A DNA stretch of 64,000 bases from Candidatus Altimarinota bacterium (GTDB lineage: Bacteria > Patescibacteriota > Gracilibacteria > BD1-5 > UBA2023), in assembly GCA_024709505.1 (NCBI GenBank), contig JANJWP010000014.1, positions 115,047 to 179,046 on the forward strand. The letters are read 5' to 3'. The position numbers and the translations under genes are program-made. Numbering within the stretch: position 1 is the stretch's first letter; every line of letters begins with the position of its first letter. Positions 17,483 through 27,674 of the stretch are shown here, piece by piece. The notes beneath the pieces are model-generated. The model was given only the letters and a program-made list of their open reading frames with translations. It had not been told where the DNA came from and searched no databases.

Positions 17483-18673
17483 ATGAAAGACCGACTCCTG
17501 AATTTTCTCCTCGCATTTTCCGTTTTTCTCCTCATTTTCAATTTCCTCCTTCCGAAACCGGAGAAACCCGCGGCTCAAACGGGCGTTTCACTATCGGTCG
17601 CGAGCCGGACGCTAACCGTTCCCAACGTTCCCGTAATTTCCGTATCGAACGCCACGGCCTCCGGAGTGTCGTTTGATACGTGTGCCGATCTGGAAATACT
17701 CAAGGATTACCGGAAAATCAATCTCGACGGCGAGTTTTCAGCGTTCTGTCGGACCGAAGTTTTGAATCCCGGAGAGAAAAAAGCCCTTGACGTCTCGGTT
17801 CTGGCCCCGATTTTTTCCAATCCCGGACAATACGCCTTCAAATTGAAATCCAGCGGGGGAGAAACCGTGGCCGACGCGGTTTTGGAGGAGCGCGGATTTT
17901 TCCGCAATCTCTTCTCCGAACTGTTTTACCGTCCGGTATTCAACCTGTTCGTATACCTGATCGAAATCCTTCCCGGACATTCCCTTTGACTCGCCATCAT
18001 CGCCATAACGGTGCTCATCCGCTTTGCGCTTCTCGTGCCGCAGCATCACGTTCTCGTCTCTTCGCGCAAGATGCAGGCGATTCAGCCGAAGGTAAAGGAA
18101 GTCCAAAAGAAATACGAGGGAGATCAGGCGAAAATCGGAATGGAACTCCTCGAACTCTACAAGCGGGAAGGGGTCAATCCTTTGGGATCCTGCCTCCCGC
18201 TCCTCATTCAAATGCCGATTCTCATCGTGCTGTATTGGGTAATCATCGGCATTGCCGATCCGACGAACCGGTTTTTCCTTTATGCTCCGTTGGCTTCTTT
18301 CGAGCCGTCGCTCGTGCAAACCCAATTTCTTGGAATGGAGCTTAATGCGATAGGCGGAATCCCCGGATTCCTTCTTGCTTTGGCGGTAATGGCCTTTACT
18401 TGGCTTCAAATCAAACTTTCTCTTTCGAGGACTCCCGAATCCCAGGCTCCACAGGTATTCGAAAAGAAGGAAGACGGAAGCCTCGTGGCCGAATCCCCGC
18501 TCGATCCCCGCGCAATGAACGCTTTCATGCTTTGGGGCATGCCGACGATAATTGGCGTATCAACCTATTTCTTTCCCGCGGGAGTCGGAGTATACTGGTT
18601 GATAGGAACGCTCTTCATGCTCGTTCAACAGGCGGTAGCCAACCATTTCGTAGATACGAAGAAGCGCTCATAA
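17483..18673 (+). CDS. yidC: membrane protein insertase YidC
   Basis: 396 aa with one in-frame UGA, in GHSL-G-LAIIAITVLIRFALLV, the usual N/G.GWAIIL.T..VR region. N-terminal signal-anchor (LLNFLLAFSVFLLIFNFLL), an extracytoplasmic beta domain, then the conserved core KMQAIQPKVKEVQKKYEGDQAKIGMELLELYKREGVNPLGSCLPLLIQMPILIVLYWV. The last helices are FMLWGMPTIIGVSTYFFPAGVGVYWLIGTLFMLVQQ. It inserts and folds inner-membrane proteins. Third gene of rpmH-rnpA-yidC; yidD, usually beside it, is 34 kb away. Confidence 0.96.
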
Positions 18674-18690
18674 CCGGTAACTTTTTTCCT

Positions 18691-19374
18691 ATGGCCATCC
18701 TTATCATCGAAGACGACGTTGAGATTTCCGGAAACGTCGCGGAATATTGCACCGAACACGGATACGAGGTTGAGACCGCCGATAACGGCACCGACGGACT
18801 CAAACTCGCCCTTTCGGGTCGTTTCTCCTGCATCGTCACCGATATCATGCTCCCGGGAATCGACGGCTTTTCGATTATCAAACAAATCCGCGAGGCGGGA
18901 TTGAGCGTACCCATCATCGCGCTTACCGCCAAGGGCGAAATCTCGGACAAGGTCGAAGGACTTGACGCTGGAGCCGACGACTACCTCGTCAAGCCGTTTT
19001 CCCTGCGCGAACTCGAAGCCCGTATCCGCGCGCTGGTCCGTCGGGGAAATTCCACCGCACAGGACCATGGCGACCGCGTGTATCAGGTTGGTCCGCTCGC
19101 GCTTTCCACGGCAACGAAAAGCGTGAGTCGCGAAGGGAAGGTCATTCCGCTTTCCAAAAAGCATTTTCAGCTTCTCGAATTGCTTATGAAGAACGCCGGT
19201 CGCGTCGTTTCGAAATCCGAAATCGAAGCCGCCCTTTGGGAAGATTCCTCCGACCTTACGAGCGACGTCGTCCGAACCCACATGCAGATGCTCCGTGCGA
19301 AAATGGACATTCCGTTTGAAAAAGGCCTTATCCGCAACGTTCGGGGCATGGGATACGTCATTAAGGAAGATTAA
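18691..19374 (+). CDS. OmpR/PhoB-family response regulator
   Basis: 227 aa. Receiver domain residues 1-118 with the acidic pocket IIEDD (D8-D9), phospho-acceptor D51 in VTDIMLPGIDG, a T in IALTAKG and K near 101 in DDYLVKPFS. The C-terminal winged helix (residues ~130-226) has the LSKKHFQLLELLMKNAGRVVSKSEI and VRTHMQMLRAKM...IRNVRGMGYVI signatures. The target is unknown. Its stop overlaps the kinase start (TAATG), so the two are co-translated. Confidence 0.95.
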   Translation: MAILIIEDDVEISGNVAEYCTEHGYEVETADNGTDGLKLALSGRFSCIVTDIMLPGIDGFSIIKQIREAGLSVPIIALTAKGEISDKVEGLDAGADDYLVKPFSLRELEARIRALVRRGNSTAQDHGDRVYQVGPLALSTATKSVSREGKVIPLSKKHFQLLELLMKNAGRVVSKSEIEAALWEDSSDLTSDVVRTHMQMLRAKMDIPFEKGLIRNVRGMGYVIKED

Positions 19375-20738
19375 TGAACCGTCTCTTCGAGCCCTTAAAG
19401 ATCCGAACCCGTATCGCGGTCCTCTTCACCGTCGCGTGTTCCTTTCTTATTTCCCTTACGGCGCTCGGAACCTATTTCGCTTATGCGCAAGCTCTTCGGA
19501 TGGAAACCGAAGAGCTTCTTTTCACGCAGTTTCTGACGCTCGCTCCGGTTCTCGAAGACGCAATCCACACCCCTTACGGCGTACGTCTGGGAAATTCGGC
19601 GCTTTCGCACGTTCAGGCAGCGGCCTCCGTGGGCGTGCTGACGATTTTGCGCCATGCCGATGGAATCGATGTCGGGCTTCCTTCCCGGCTGAAGGACGAC
19701 GTCGCGAAAGGCCGGGTGGGATTTTTCTACGAAACCCTCGATGGGGAACCATATATTTTTTATGCCGGACATTCGGGGGAATTCGACGTCGCGGTAGGAG
19801 TGAAAGAAGATGCCTACCTTTTAAATAAGCTGGCCTTCCGCGCTAATATTTTAGCCTTCATCGTGGCGGCTTCGAGCCTGGTCGCGCTTTTCGTTTCCTA
19901 TCTCGTGACGGCGAAAATCCTCTCTCCCGTCGAACTCCTTGCGGAATTGGTAGAAAAAACCGATCCCGAAAAGCGTTCTGACACCAAGATTGCCGATGCT
20001 TTTCCGAACGATGAAATCGGATATCTTGCCAAGGCTTTCGATCGCTTTAACGAACGCATCCGCGATTCGATCATCCGCGAAAAGGAATTCGTATCCGATG
20101 CGGGGCACGAACTCCGAACCCCTCTCACGGTCATCCGCACTTCGGCCGAACTCGTTCTCGCCTCTTCCGGACTTTCCGAGAAGTCGGCGCAAAAACTGAA
20201 AAACATTCTCGCCGCCGCCGATAAAATGGAGCGCCTCACTTCTGGATTGCTCGAACTTCGTAAAGAATCGAGAACGTTTTCCGAACCCGAAGAGGTTCGG
20301 TTTCCCGAACTCCTCTACGACATCACCGATCCGCTCCTTCCTTTTTTGGAAGATCGGGGCATTGCGCTCGAAGTGGCTGATTTCCCCGGGTTTTCCGCTC
20401 GTTTGCCGGCTTTAGAACTCGAAAAAATCGTTACGAATCTCGTTCGGAATGCCGCCATCCATTCGGGCAGCAAGCGCATCGTCGTCTCGGCGATGGCGGG
20501 TGAAGTCCGCGTTCGGGATTTCGGCATTGGCATTCCCGACTCCGAAAAACCGAAGATTTTCGGACGCTTCTATCGAACTGACAAATCCCGTCCGCTCGAA
20601 GGTTTTTGACTCGGTCTTGCCATCGTGAAAAAGATTGCCGACCGCGAAAAATGGGAACTCTCCATCCGTGATCCCGAAGGGGGCGGCGCCGAATTCGTGA
20701 TTGGCCTTTTCCCGGCATCGAAAATCCCCAAGGCCTAG
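19374..20738 (+). CDS. membrane sensor histidine kinase
   Basis: 454 aa. Two transmembrane helices (about 12-38 and 158-178) flank a ~120-residue extracytoplasmic sensor. A HAMP-like linker follows, then H-box FVSDAGHELRTPLTVIR (H245), N-box LVTNLVRNAAIHS-like 'IVTNLVRNAAIH', G1 DFGIGIP, F-box KIFGRFYR and the G2 box GF-G-LGLAIVKKI, where the first glycine is UGA. It pairs with the upstream response regulator. The signal is unknown. Its last codons (KIPKA) and TAG stop lie inside a 32-bp palindrome shared with tilS. Confidence 0.95.
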
Positions 20739-20752
20739 GCCTTGGGGATTTT
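20721..20752. terminator. 32-bp perfect palindrome: bidirectional terminator and shared 3' end
   Basis: AAAATCCCCAAGGCCT and its exact reverse complement meet without a spacer. Each strand encodes KIPKA-stop, so the C-termini of the kinase (+) and tilS (-) are the same palindrome read in opposite directions. The TTTT ends make it a plausible terminator both ways. Confidence 0.8.
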
Positions 20753-21724
20753 GTCGTATCGAATGCGTCATTTCCATCGTTCGAGCCTAAGCGCTCCGAA
20801 CGTTTTCGATTTTCCTCCGTACCGCATCGAACAGAAACGCAACATTTCCGATACCATCCCTTCGGAGAGTCCGATGCCGTTTCCGTTCATCCGCACGAAA
20901 AGCCTGGAGAGAACTTCTTTCCGGAAAAATTCCGAGAGCTCTGCGAATTCAACGACGTCGAAACTCCGGGGTGGTTCTTGGGCATCCAAATATTCCGAAA
21001 CTTCGTTTTCGAGGCGGGCATCGAGTTCACGGGCGTATTCGGCGAACCTCCCCATGGTTTTTGAGAAACCGGGATTCATCGCCTCGATTTCCGGAATGAG
21101 AAGTGCCCGAATGCGATTTCTTGAAAAAGAGAGGTCCGCGTTGCTCGAATCGGTACGATACGGTTGGCTTTTTGACGCGAGGAAAGCAACGATTTCCGAT
21201 TTCCGAACCGAAAGGAGGGGGCGCAAAAGCCCTCGGGAATCAATTTTGGGAATTCCGGAAAGCCCCGCGAGTTTCGAACCGCGAACGAAGTGGGACAAAA
21301 CCGTTTCGGCCTGATCGTCCGCGGTATGTCCGGTCAATACGTAGCGCATCCCCAGGCTCCGCGCGGTTTGAAAAAGAAAATCGTACCGAAGGGCTCTTGC
21401 CGAATCTTCGATGCCGGTTTTTCGAATCCGGGCTTCGCCCGTGACATCCCCGGTGCCAACCGAAAATTCCACGCCGAGGCGCTCGCAGAGATCGCGGCAG
21501 AATTCGCGGTCGCGGTCGGATTCCTCCCCCCGCAATCCGTGGTCGAAATGCGCGGCGCGGAGGTTTTTGGTTCAAAACCGCTCGACGCACGCCAAAAGGA
21601 GTCCGACCGAATCGCTTCCTCACGAAAGGGCGATCAGGATTCCGTTTTCCGGATCGAGGCGCTCCCGTCCGAAAAAATTTCCGACGGTTTCGGAAAGCGG
21701 TGGAATGGCCTTCTTTTTCGGCAT
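20735..21724 (-). CDS. tilS: tRNA(Ile)-lysidine synthase TilS
   Basis: 329 aa. The N-terminal piece missing from the track is restored by reading UGA as Gly: PENGILIALS-G-GSDSVGLLLA, the PP-loop SGGxDS. Then AAHFDHGLRGEESDRD, YDFLFQTARSLGMRYVLTGHTADDQAET and SRNRIRALLIPEIEAMNP follow, all TilS-specific. It makes lysidine at C34 of tRNA-Ile(CAU). A last UGA (20768) is read through for 15 codons to the TAG in the palindrome. The start at 21724 lies 1 nt after the RNHCP stop. Confidence 0.95.
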
Positions 21725-21725
21725 G

Positions 21726-22058
21726 CTACCTAAGGGGAAGTTCTTTTGCTAAACGTTCGCTGCGTGCCGAAAGGAATGGAAAAAGTTCGTCGTCCGGAGC
21801 GGTTTTGTTCGCGATGCGTTTGCCGCATTTTCCACATTCGTGAACGATGACGTATCAACGATTTTTCCGAACGTCCAAATCTACGGCGTCCATGATTCCC
21901 CCACAATCCGAAGCGCGGTCTCAGGGGAATTCGGCATCAACGTGGAGCGAAGAGAGACAAAACGGACAGTGGTTCCTCGCGGAACCTTCCGGATGGGTGG
22001 CTACGTCCTTTCCGCACCGCAGGCAACGGAAGGATTCGTTTTTCATAACGAACGGCAT
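21726..22058 (-). CDS. RNHCP-domain zinc protein
   Basis: 110 aa, not in the track. With UGA as Gly the frame reads CLRCGKDV, SARNHCPFCLSSLHVD, then P-G-DRASDCGGIMDAV and VIVHECGKCGKRIANKTAPDDE. These are the RNHCP motif and three cysteine pairs of the small RNHCP domain family, a zinc-ribbon-like fold of unknown function. The conserved PGDR glycine is UGA. An ATG at 22046 is an alternative start. It sits in a minus-strand operon immediately before tilS. Confidence 0.87.
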
Positions 22059-22067
22059 TTGGTTTGA

Positions 22068-22532
22068 TTATTCGGATTCGAAGGTTCGGCAATATTCGCG
22101 GATACGTCCGATGACGCCGCCCCGTGGTATTCCAAAGCGTTCTTCCAGGGTGCGCATCGAGTGGGTCGTGTTGTTGAGGGCGAAAAAGTAATCGCCCAAG
22201 TGGATCATGGCGTCAAACACCCGTCCCTCGCGCTTGAGGTCGAAGACGCCTTCGTGATCGGCGAGCATCCCGCGTTTGAGGAGCGATTCCACGAGGTGTT
22301 CTATTTGTCGAATGACTTCGGTTTCGGTTTCCCCTCCAAGTCGGCATGCGCCGTTTTCGTAGCAGTGGTGGTATACGAGCCGAAATTCGCCGTCGAATTT
22401 TTTCAGCACGCAAAGTTCGTCGAACACGATGTGTCCAAAGTCTTTTTGGAGCGTGAAGAAGAAGGATTCCGCCCGCTCCGGCAGATGCTTGGATTCAAGG
22501 TATGGATCCGGTCTGAGAAAGCGGTAGGACAT
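22068..22532 (-). CDS. conserved-looking cytoplasmic protein, unknown
   Basis: 154 aa, standard stops intact (TAA at 22068). Mixed alpha/beta with LYHHCYENGACRLGG-like central region (VYHHCYENGACRLGGETETEV), an amphipathic helix (IRQIEHLVESLLKRGML) and a C-terminal winged-helix-like part (TLEERFGIPRGGVIGRIREYC). No catalytic motif recognised. Its operon position between a membrane PH-like protein and RNHCP gives no functional clue. Confidence 0.65.
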   Translation of the reverse strand: MSYRFLRPDPYLESKHLPERAESFFFTLQKDFGHIVFDELCVLKKFDGEFRLVYHHCYENGACRLGGETETEVIRQIEHLVESLLKRGMLADHEGVFDLKREGRVFDAMIHLGDYFFALNNTTHSMRTLEERFGIPRGGVIGRIREYCRTFESE

Positions 22533-22544
22533 ACGACGGAAGGG

Positions 22545-23081
22545 TTAAACCTTGAAGAAGGCCAAATCGCTCGGCGTCACCACGTTTCCGGAAAGGTAGT
22601 CCGTTTTTTCGCGGATGATCCGCAATACCATGAACGGATCGGGGATGAGATGCATGATGCGGACGTCGTTTTTTTGCTGTTCGATGATGAGCGCTCCGTA
22701 GTTGAGCATGTTCTGAAGGAGTCCGTGGCATTCGACGTCGATCTTCATCACCTTCGAAAGTTCGAGGATTTCGATATCCTCCTGTAAAAAAAGCGAACTC
22801 GTAATGATGATGATCCGGTCGCGGACGATGATGACCAGCTTGTTATGGAATTTTACCATTCCGAGCGCGAACTGGAGGATCGAATAATTTGCGAGAACGA
22901 GCACCGCGGGAAACACGAAGTACCGGAGCAAATCTTCCGGAACCTCATTTTTATAGAAGGTGAAGAGCGCTCCAACCCCCAAGGCGGCAACGAGGAGTAT
23001 GACGCCTTTCCCTACCAAGTAGAACAGGTAGATTGGGTGTCGTGAGACGATGCTCGAATCGTTTTCGATGATGGCGTTCAT
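22545..23081 (-). CDS. two-helix membrane protein with PH-like domain
   Basis: 178 aa from the ATG at 23081. Residues ~12-35 (SRHPIYLFYLVGKGVILLVAALGVGALF) and ~46-65 are transmembrane helices. The rest is a cytoplasmic beta-rich domain (LVIIVRDRIIIITSSLFLQEDIEILELSKVMKIDVE) typical of YdbS/bPH_2-type proteins. Such proteins are common in CPR and have no defined function. Part of the minus-strand operon ending in tilS. Confidence 0.7.
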   Translation of the reverse strand: MNAIIENDSSIVSRHPIYLFYLVGKGVILLVAALGVGALFTFYKNEVPEDLLRYFVFPAVLVLANYSILQFALGMVKFHNKLVIIVRDRIIIITSSLFLQEDIEILELSKVMKIDVECHGLLQNMLNYGALIIEQQKNDVRIMHLIPDPFMVLRIIREKTDYLSGNVVTPSDLAFFKV

Positions 23082-23086
23082 GGGGG

Positions 23087-23326
23087 CTAGCTCGTCATGA
23101 AATAGATGATTGCGAGCGAAATGCCAAGCAAGCAGAGCATGGTTATCCGAATCACGATCCTTTGTCGGCGATCGATCTTTTTGAGTCCGTTTTCGGCAAA
23201 CGGGGAACATTTATCGACGTGTCGGCGGTAGAGCACGTTGAGCCGCTTTTCAAAAACGGTCCATACGAACAGCCAGGCGACTGCGTACGAACCCATGAGC
23301 GCGACGGTAGCGAATCAGTCGCCCAT
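23087..23326 (-). CDS. small membrane protein, unknown
   Basis: 79 aa. The start at 23326 gives MGD-G-FATVALMGSYAVAWLFVW (UGA codon 4), extending the first transmembrane helix beyond the track ORF. A basic loop (KKIDRRQR) and a second helix (IVIRITMLCLLGISLAIIYFMT) follow. It is first in the tilS operon; GATATACT lies upstream near 23371-23376 with a TTGCAA -35-like box. Divergent from the pilB-like gene. Confidence 0.65.
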
Positions 23327-23453
23327 ATCCGGTTTGGTGAATGATAGGACTGCCTCCGTTTGCCACGAGTATATCGAACTCTCGGTTTTTGCAATAACGA
23401 TATGGATGTGTTACGATGTTTTGGAGTATCTTTTCCGCTTCCCGCCAAGACGC

Positions 23454-24770
23454 ATGTCGGCAATTACCAACGAAGAAGAATTCGAAAAAGTCAAAGAATC
23501 CCTCGCGAAAAAATCGGGAGGGGCGGCTTTTCGTTCCGAACGCTTCGACGAACTCTCAAAATTCGTTTCCGACGCTCTCGACCATCAGGACAGCGACCGG
23601 GCGTTGACGGTTATTACCCGCGGAGCCCTCTCTTTTGGGTGTTCCGACGTGCACTACGACCTTGCCGAAAGCGACACCGTCGTCCGTTTCCGCATTGACG
23701 GATCCCTCGTACCCGTTTTGCGATTGAGCCGCCAGCAGTACAAACTCATGCTCGAACGCCTCAAATACAAATCCGAACTCAAACTCAACATCACGAACGT
23801 TCCGCAGGACGGAAAATACCGCATCGAAGAAGAGGGACAGAAGATCGACGTCCGTATTTCGACCCTCCCCGTAAAATGGGGCGAGAACGTCGTGTGCCGC
23901 GTACTGGATTCGACGAGTTCGGTGCCCAAAATCGCCGACCTCGGATTCATGTGGACGAGCAAGCGCCAAATCGACAAAAGCCTTTCGAAAACGAACGGAA
24001 TGATTCTCGTAACGGGGCCGACGGGATCGGGAAAGACTACGACGCTCTATTCCATGCTTCGCGAACTCAATACCCAATCGCGCAAGATCATCACCCTTGA
24101 AGATCCCATCGAATACGAACTTCCCGGGGTCGTGCAGTCGGAGGTGAACGAAAAAAACGGCTATACCTACCACAACGGATTGAAGGCCTTGCTCCGCCAG
24201 GATCCCGATATCATCATGATCGGCGAAATCCGCGATTTGGAAACGGCGAACATCGCTGCCCAATCGGCTCTTACGGGACATTTGGTATTTTCGACGCTCC
24301 ACACGAAATCGGCGGCCGAAACTTTGGAGCGCCTCATGAACATGGGCGTTCCGTCATACATTCTTGCTTCTTCCATCGACATCATCATCGCCCAAAGGCT
24401 CGTGCGCAAGCTCTGTCCCCATTGCATCGAGTCTTATGAAGCCGACGCCGCCCAATCCGACACGATTCGTTGGATGATGCGCGACATTGGGATTGGCGCC
24501 GTGGAAAAGGCGCGTAAGGACGGATTCAAACTCCACCGATCGAAAGGATGCGAACATTGCGGATTCACGGGTTTTCGGGGGCGCCTTTGAATCTATGAGG
24601 TCCTCCATTTTTCCGAGGGAGTTCGCGATTTGGTCCGAAAAGGGGAGAGTCCTTCGAAAATTCTTGAGGAGGGTCGCAAAAACGATCTCATCCTCATGCG
24701 GGAGGACGGCGTATTGAAGGCCATGCGGGGAAAAACGACCCTCGAAGAGATTTTCGCGGCCATCGGGTAG
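23454..24770 (+). CDS. pilB: type II secretion/type IV pilus assembly ATPase (PilB/GspE family)
   Basis: 438 aa. A GspE N2-like domain (SDVHYD, VRFRIDG) precedes Walker A GPTGSGKTT (about 188-196), Asp box ITLEDPIEYELPG, Walker B DIIMIGEIRD and His box GHLVFSTLHT. A four-cysteine zinc site follows (CPHC and CEHCGFTGFRGRL-G-IYEVL, with UGA on the glycine). The N1 domain is lacking, so the protein is shorter than E. coli PilB. It powers pilus or pseudopilus extension, presumably for the pilin-headed proteins at 10.2 and 53.1 kb. It converges with the anti-sigma-like gene, 6 nt apart. Confidence 0.92.
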
Positions 24771-24776
24771 CCGTTT

Positions 24777-26150
24777 CTATTCGAACGCCGCCACCACGGG
24801 ATTCGGCAATCCCAAATCCCCGGGAATCTCGAAGCGGTACCCCGGAACGAGCGATTCTTTCGGGATTCCTCCGATTTCGACGTATTTCAAAACGTAGCAG
24901 GGCGTCGCCGTGCGAATTTCGACCGTTCGACCTCCGTTCGGAGAGGTTGGTCCTCCGGAAACCCGCTCGAGAATCTCCCGGTCTTCCGCCCGCTTTCCGG
25001 CAGGCATTTCCGAAATGTTGAGGTTTACGAAGAATCCTCCGGAAACCCGCTTATCGGAAAGATCGACCGAGAACCACGAAGTTTTCGGGTATCCGTATTC
25101 GTCGAATATCCCAATGCCCCCAAGGAGTGCCGCATACGAAACCGTCGCCGAACCGCCGTCGCGTTTGACGGAAGGTTTCGCGTGCCGAGAGAGATCGAAT
25201 CCGGCATGGCGGGCAAAAGATTCCACCACGGAAACGATTTCGAAATCAGTAAGGACCTCCGGTTTTTCCTCGTTTCATTCCGGCCAGGTTTCGAAATTTC
25301 GAACGATCGAAACGTCTCAGGAGTTTTCGTCGGCAAAGCCCGAAAGTCCATCCGCGGATACGTTCGGGACCGAAGTTGCGGGAATTCTCCAGTAGATTTT
25401 TTCCGAAGGAAGGGGAGGAAGCGTGCCCGAAAAGGAATAGCGAACCGGAGAAGGCGCCATGTCCGCCATCGGTGAGGCTTTCATGGCCAATCCTTCCGGA
25501 GCGGGAATCGAAAGAAGTCCCATCGCTCCATCATCCGATCCGCCGCCCGCCGGAACTCCGTCATTTTCGATTCCGTTCAATTCGGCGTCGAAATCCTCGA
25601 GGCTCCGATCTTCGGTTGGCGGCTCGGTCGAAAACGTCCTTTCTGCCGTTTCGCTGATCCCCGAATTCCGCTCATCCGTTTTTGGGGCCGTGGCATCCGC
25701 CCGAACCGCGACCGGTTTTCGATCCGTTTTTTCGATTTCCGGGTTTTCCGTGTCGGAAACGATTCCCGGACCATTATCGACGGAAAGGCTTTTAAAAGCC
25801 ACCGTTCCCGTCGTAGTGGTAGGAATTTCCGATTTTGTCGGAAGCAATTCGAATATCCCCAAGGTTGAAGCGATCGCGGCAATCCCCGCGAGCGCCACCG
25901 GAACCGAAAAGAATTTCGCGAAATTCGTCCAAAACGCTCCCCGATGTTCCGGTTTCCGGTCGGGGCAAAGGGCTTCGTCCAAAAGCCGTTCACGCAGTCG
26001 CGCGAAAAACTTCGGATCCACTTCGGTTTCCGGACGGCTTCGTACCATTCGGTCAATGAGGTCCAGCATTTCGGTTTCTTTCCCGGTCGGGATTTTTCCC
26101 GCCGTCCGAAGCTCTTCGAGTATGTTGGATGCTTTGCGTTTCGTTTCCAT
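24777..26150 (-). CDS. membrane-anchored putative anti-sigma factor
   Basis: 457 aa, two in-frame UGA codons (25317-25319 and 25 nt or so beyond) joining track pieces 25317-26150 and 24777-25229. The N-terminal ~75 residues are a cytoplasmic helical part (ILEELRTAGKIPTGKETEML ... FFARLRERLLDEAL). Then comes one transmembrane helix (FFSVPVALAGIAAIASTLGIFELL) and a long extracytoplasmic region, Ser/Thr/Glu-rich then beta-rich. It starts 11 nt after the ECF sigma stop, and this architecture and position are typical of an anti-sigma factor. No zinc HxxxCxxC motif is seen, so the role is inferred. Confidence 0.65.
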
Positions 26151-26161
26151 GGCGGTTTTCC

Positions 26162-26731
26162 TTAGCGGATGAAGAGGGCGAAGAAGAAGAGGTATGCCAC
26201 GTTGGAGCGGACGTTTTCCAAAACCCTCGACACGATTTTTTTACAGTTATCGACCGACTTTCCCGTGATGTCGGAAATGTCTTCGTAGGGGAGATCGTCC
26301 CAAATTCGCAAAATGAGGATTTCCTTGTATTCCGGATTTACGGTTTCGAGATATTGGAGCACTCGTTCGATGGTCGAAGCGTCGTCGATTCTTGAAGCGT
26401 GATCGACAGAATGCGAAATTTTTCCCGAAGTGTCGGCATCGTCGAGATCGTCGGTGGTTTTCTTCGACCGGTAACGGTCGATGACCGCGTTTCTTGCGAC
26501 CGCGTAACAAAACCTTCGCAGTGCCGGCCACTCTTCCGGAAGATTTCCGCTCCGCAGTATTTTAAAGAATACGTCCGAGACGATGTCTTCTCGTTCGGCC
26601 GGATCTTCTACCCGATATGAAACGTAGCGGAAAACGTCTTCGGAAAGGGCGTCGAAAACTTCGCCGAAACGGCGGTGGTCTCCTTCGTTGAAAGCGGCGG
26701 CGGCATTCTCGATCCGTACGGTGTCGGTCAT
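26162..26731 (-). CDS. ECF-type RNA polymerase sigma factor
   Basis: 189 aa. Sigma region 2 is clear: FDALSEDVFRYVSYRVEDPAEREDIVSDVFFKIL and ARNAVIDRYRSKK. Region 4: YLETVNPEYKEILILRIWDDLPYEDISDITGKSVDNCKKIVSRVLENVR. Regions 1.1 and 3 are absent, as in ECF factors. The C-terminal YLFFFALFIR is hydrophobic. It lies directly upstream of the putative anti-sigma gene. Targets are unknown; the neighbouring secreted coiled-coil gene is a candidate. Confidence 0.9.
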   Translation of the reverse strand: MTDTVRIENAAAAFNEGDHRRFGEVFDALSEDVFRYVSYRVEDPAEREDIVSDVFFKILRSGNLPEEWPALRRFCYAVARNAVIDRYRSKKTTDDLDDADTSGKISHSVDHASRIDDASTIERVLQYLETVNPEYKEILILRIWDDLPYEDISDITGKSVDNCKKIVSRVLENVRSNVAYLFFFALFIR

Positions 26732-26804
26732 GGCGTTGGAAAATTCTGGTGCGTACGCACCGGATATGACGAATGCATTGTAACGAACGTGACGAAAAAG
26801 TCAG

Positions 26805-26830
26805 AAAAATCCCCGGAAACGGGGATTTTT
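26805..26830 (-). terminator. terminator after the secreted coiled-coil gene
   Basis: AAAAATCCCC-GGAAAC-GGGGATTTTT, symmetrical and able to work in both directions. Confidence 0.75.
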
Positions 26831-26854
26831 CACGTTACGGAAAGAAAACGGACC

Positions 26855-27541
26855 CTATTTGAAGAGCGCGTCGAGAATTTCGGCATCCTCCGGGGAGGTC
26901 GGGGCAATTATGTCCTCGACGATCTTCAAAACGGCTTCGAGTTTCGCTACGAGCTTGATGTTTCCGGCGGATTTGGCCTTTTCGATAAGGGCGCCGATAT
27001 TGGTTTTCGCCCGTTCGTAGAATTCGGCCTTCTTTTCCTCCGGAATCGCGCGCAGTTGCGTTTCGAGGCTTTTTCGGAGCTTGGGCGAGAGCGCGTCCTT
27101 TTGCGCGGGAACGTTTTTCTTCCGCTCCAGTTCTTTCTTTTCGTACTCCGCCTTCTGCTCGGATTGCTTTTTCTCCCATTCGGCTTTTTCCCCTGCCTTT
27201 TTCTTTTCCCATTCGGCCTTTTGTGCCGCGTGCGCCCTTTCTTTTATGGCTTTCACCGCTTCCCAAAACGCCGATTCGTCGGTTTTCGCCGCATCGAGGA
27301 GGTCGGAGGAAAGGGAAGACACGTCGTACCCTTTGGCCTTCAATTCGGCGTAAAGCTTGTTCCGCATTTCGGTGGACTTCTGTTGCTTCTCGATCTTCTG
27401 GTTTTCCCAGTATTGGACGTCTTTTTCTTGATATTGCCCCGTTTTCATTTCCGAAGAGGCGTCGCCATAGGCGTGCGCTCCGGTCATGGAGGCCGCCATT
27501 GCCGCTCAAAGAAGAAGGACTCCCGCGTTTTTCTTGCGCAT
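26855..27541 (-). CDS. secreted coiled-coil protein
   Basis: 228 aa. The true start is the ATG at 27541: MRKKNAGVLLL-G-AAMAASMTGAHA is a signal peptide broken in the track by its UGA glycine. The mature protein is almost wholly helical, with lysine/glutamate heptads and KAEWEKK-type repeats (QKAEWEKKKAGEKAEWEKKQSEQK, residues ~110-145). A TAATAT box stands about 22 nt upstream. It resembles periplasmic or surface coiled-coil spacers; no family is certain. Confidence 0.72.
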
Positions 27542-27674
27542 GGTAATTGAGAGGTTAGGGATATTACCGCCCCCATTCTCGCACGTTTTCCGCCGAACGC
27601 AAGAGGGGTGATCCATTCGCTTCGAAGAAGCGGCTTGACTTTTTAGAATTCGATTTAGTATTTCATTCGCACCA

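Noticed and set aside
16830-18673. rpmH-rnpA-yidC as a replication-origin marker
   Set aside because: No dnaA or dnaN nearby and no cluster of DnaA boxes seen; recF at 47.5 kb is also isolated.
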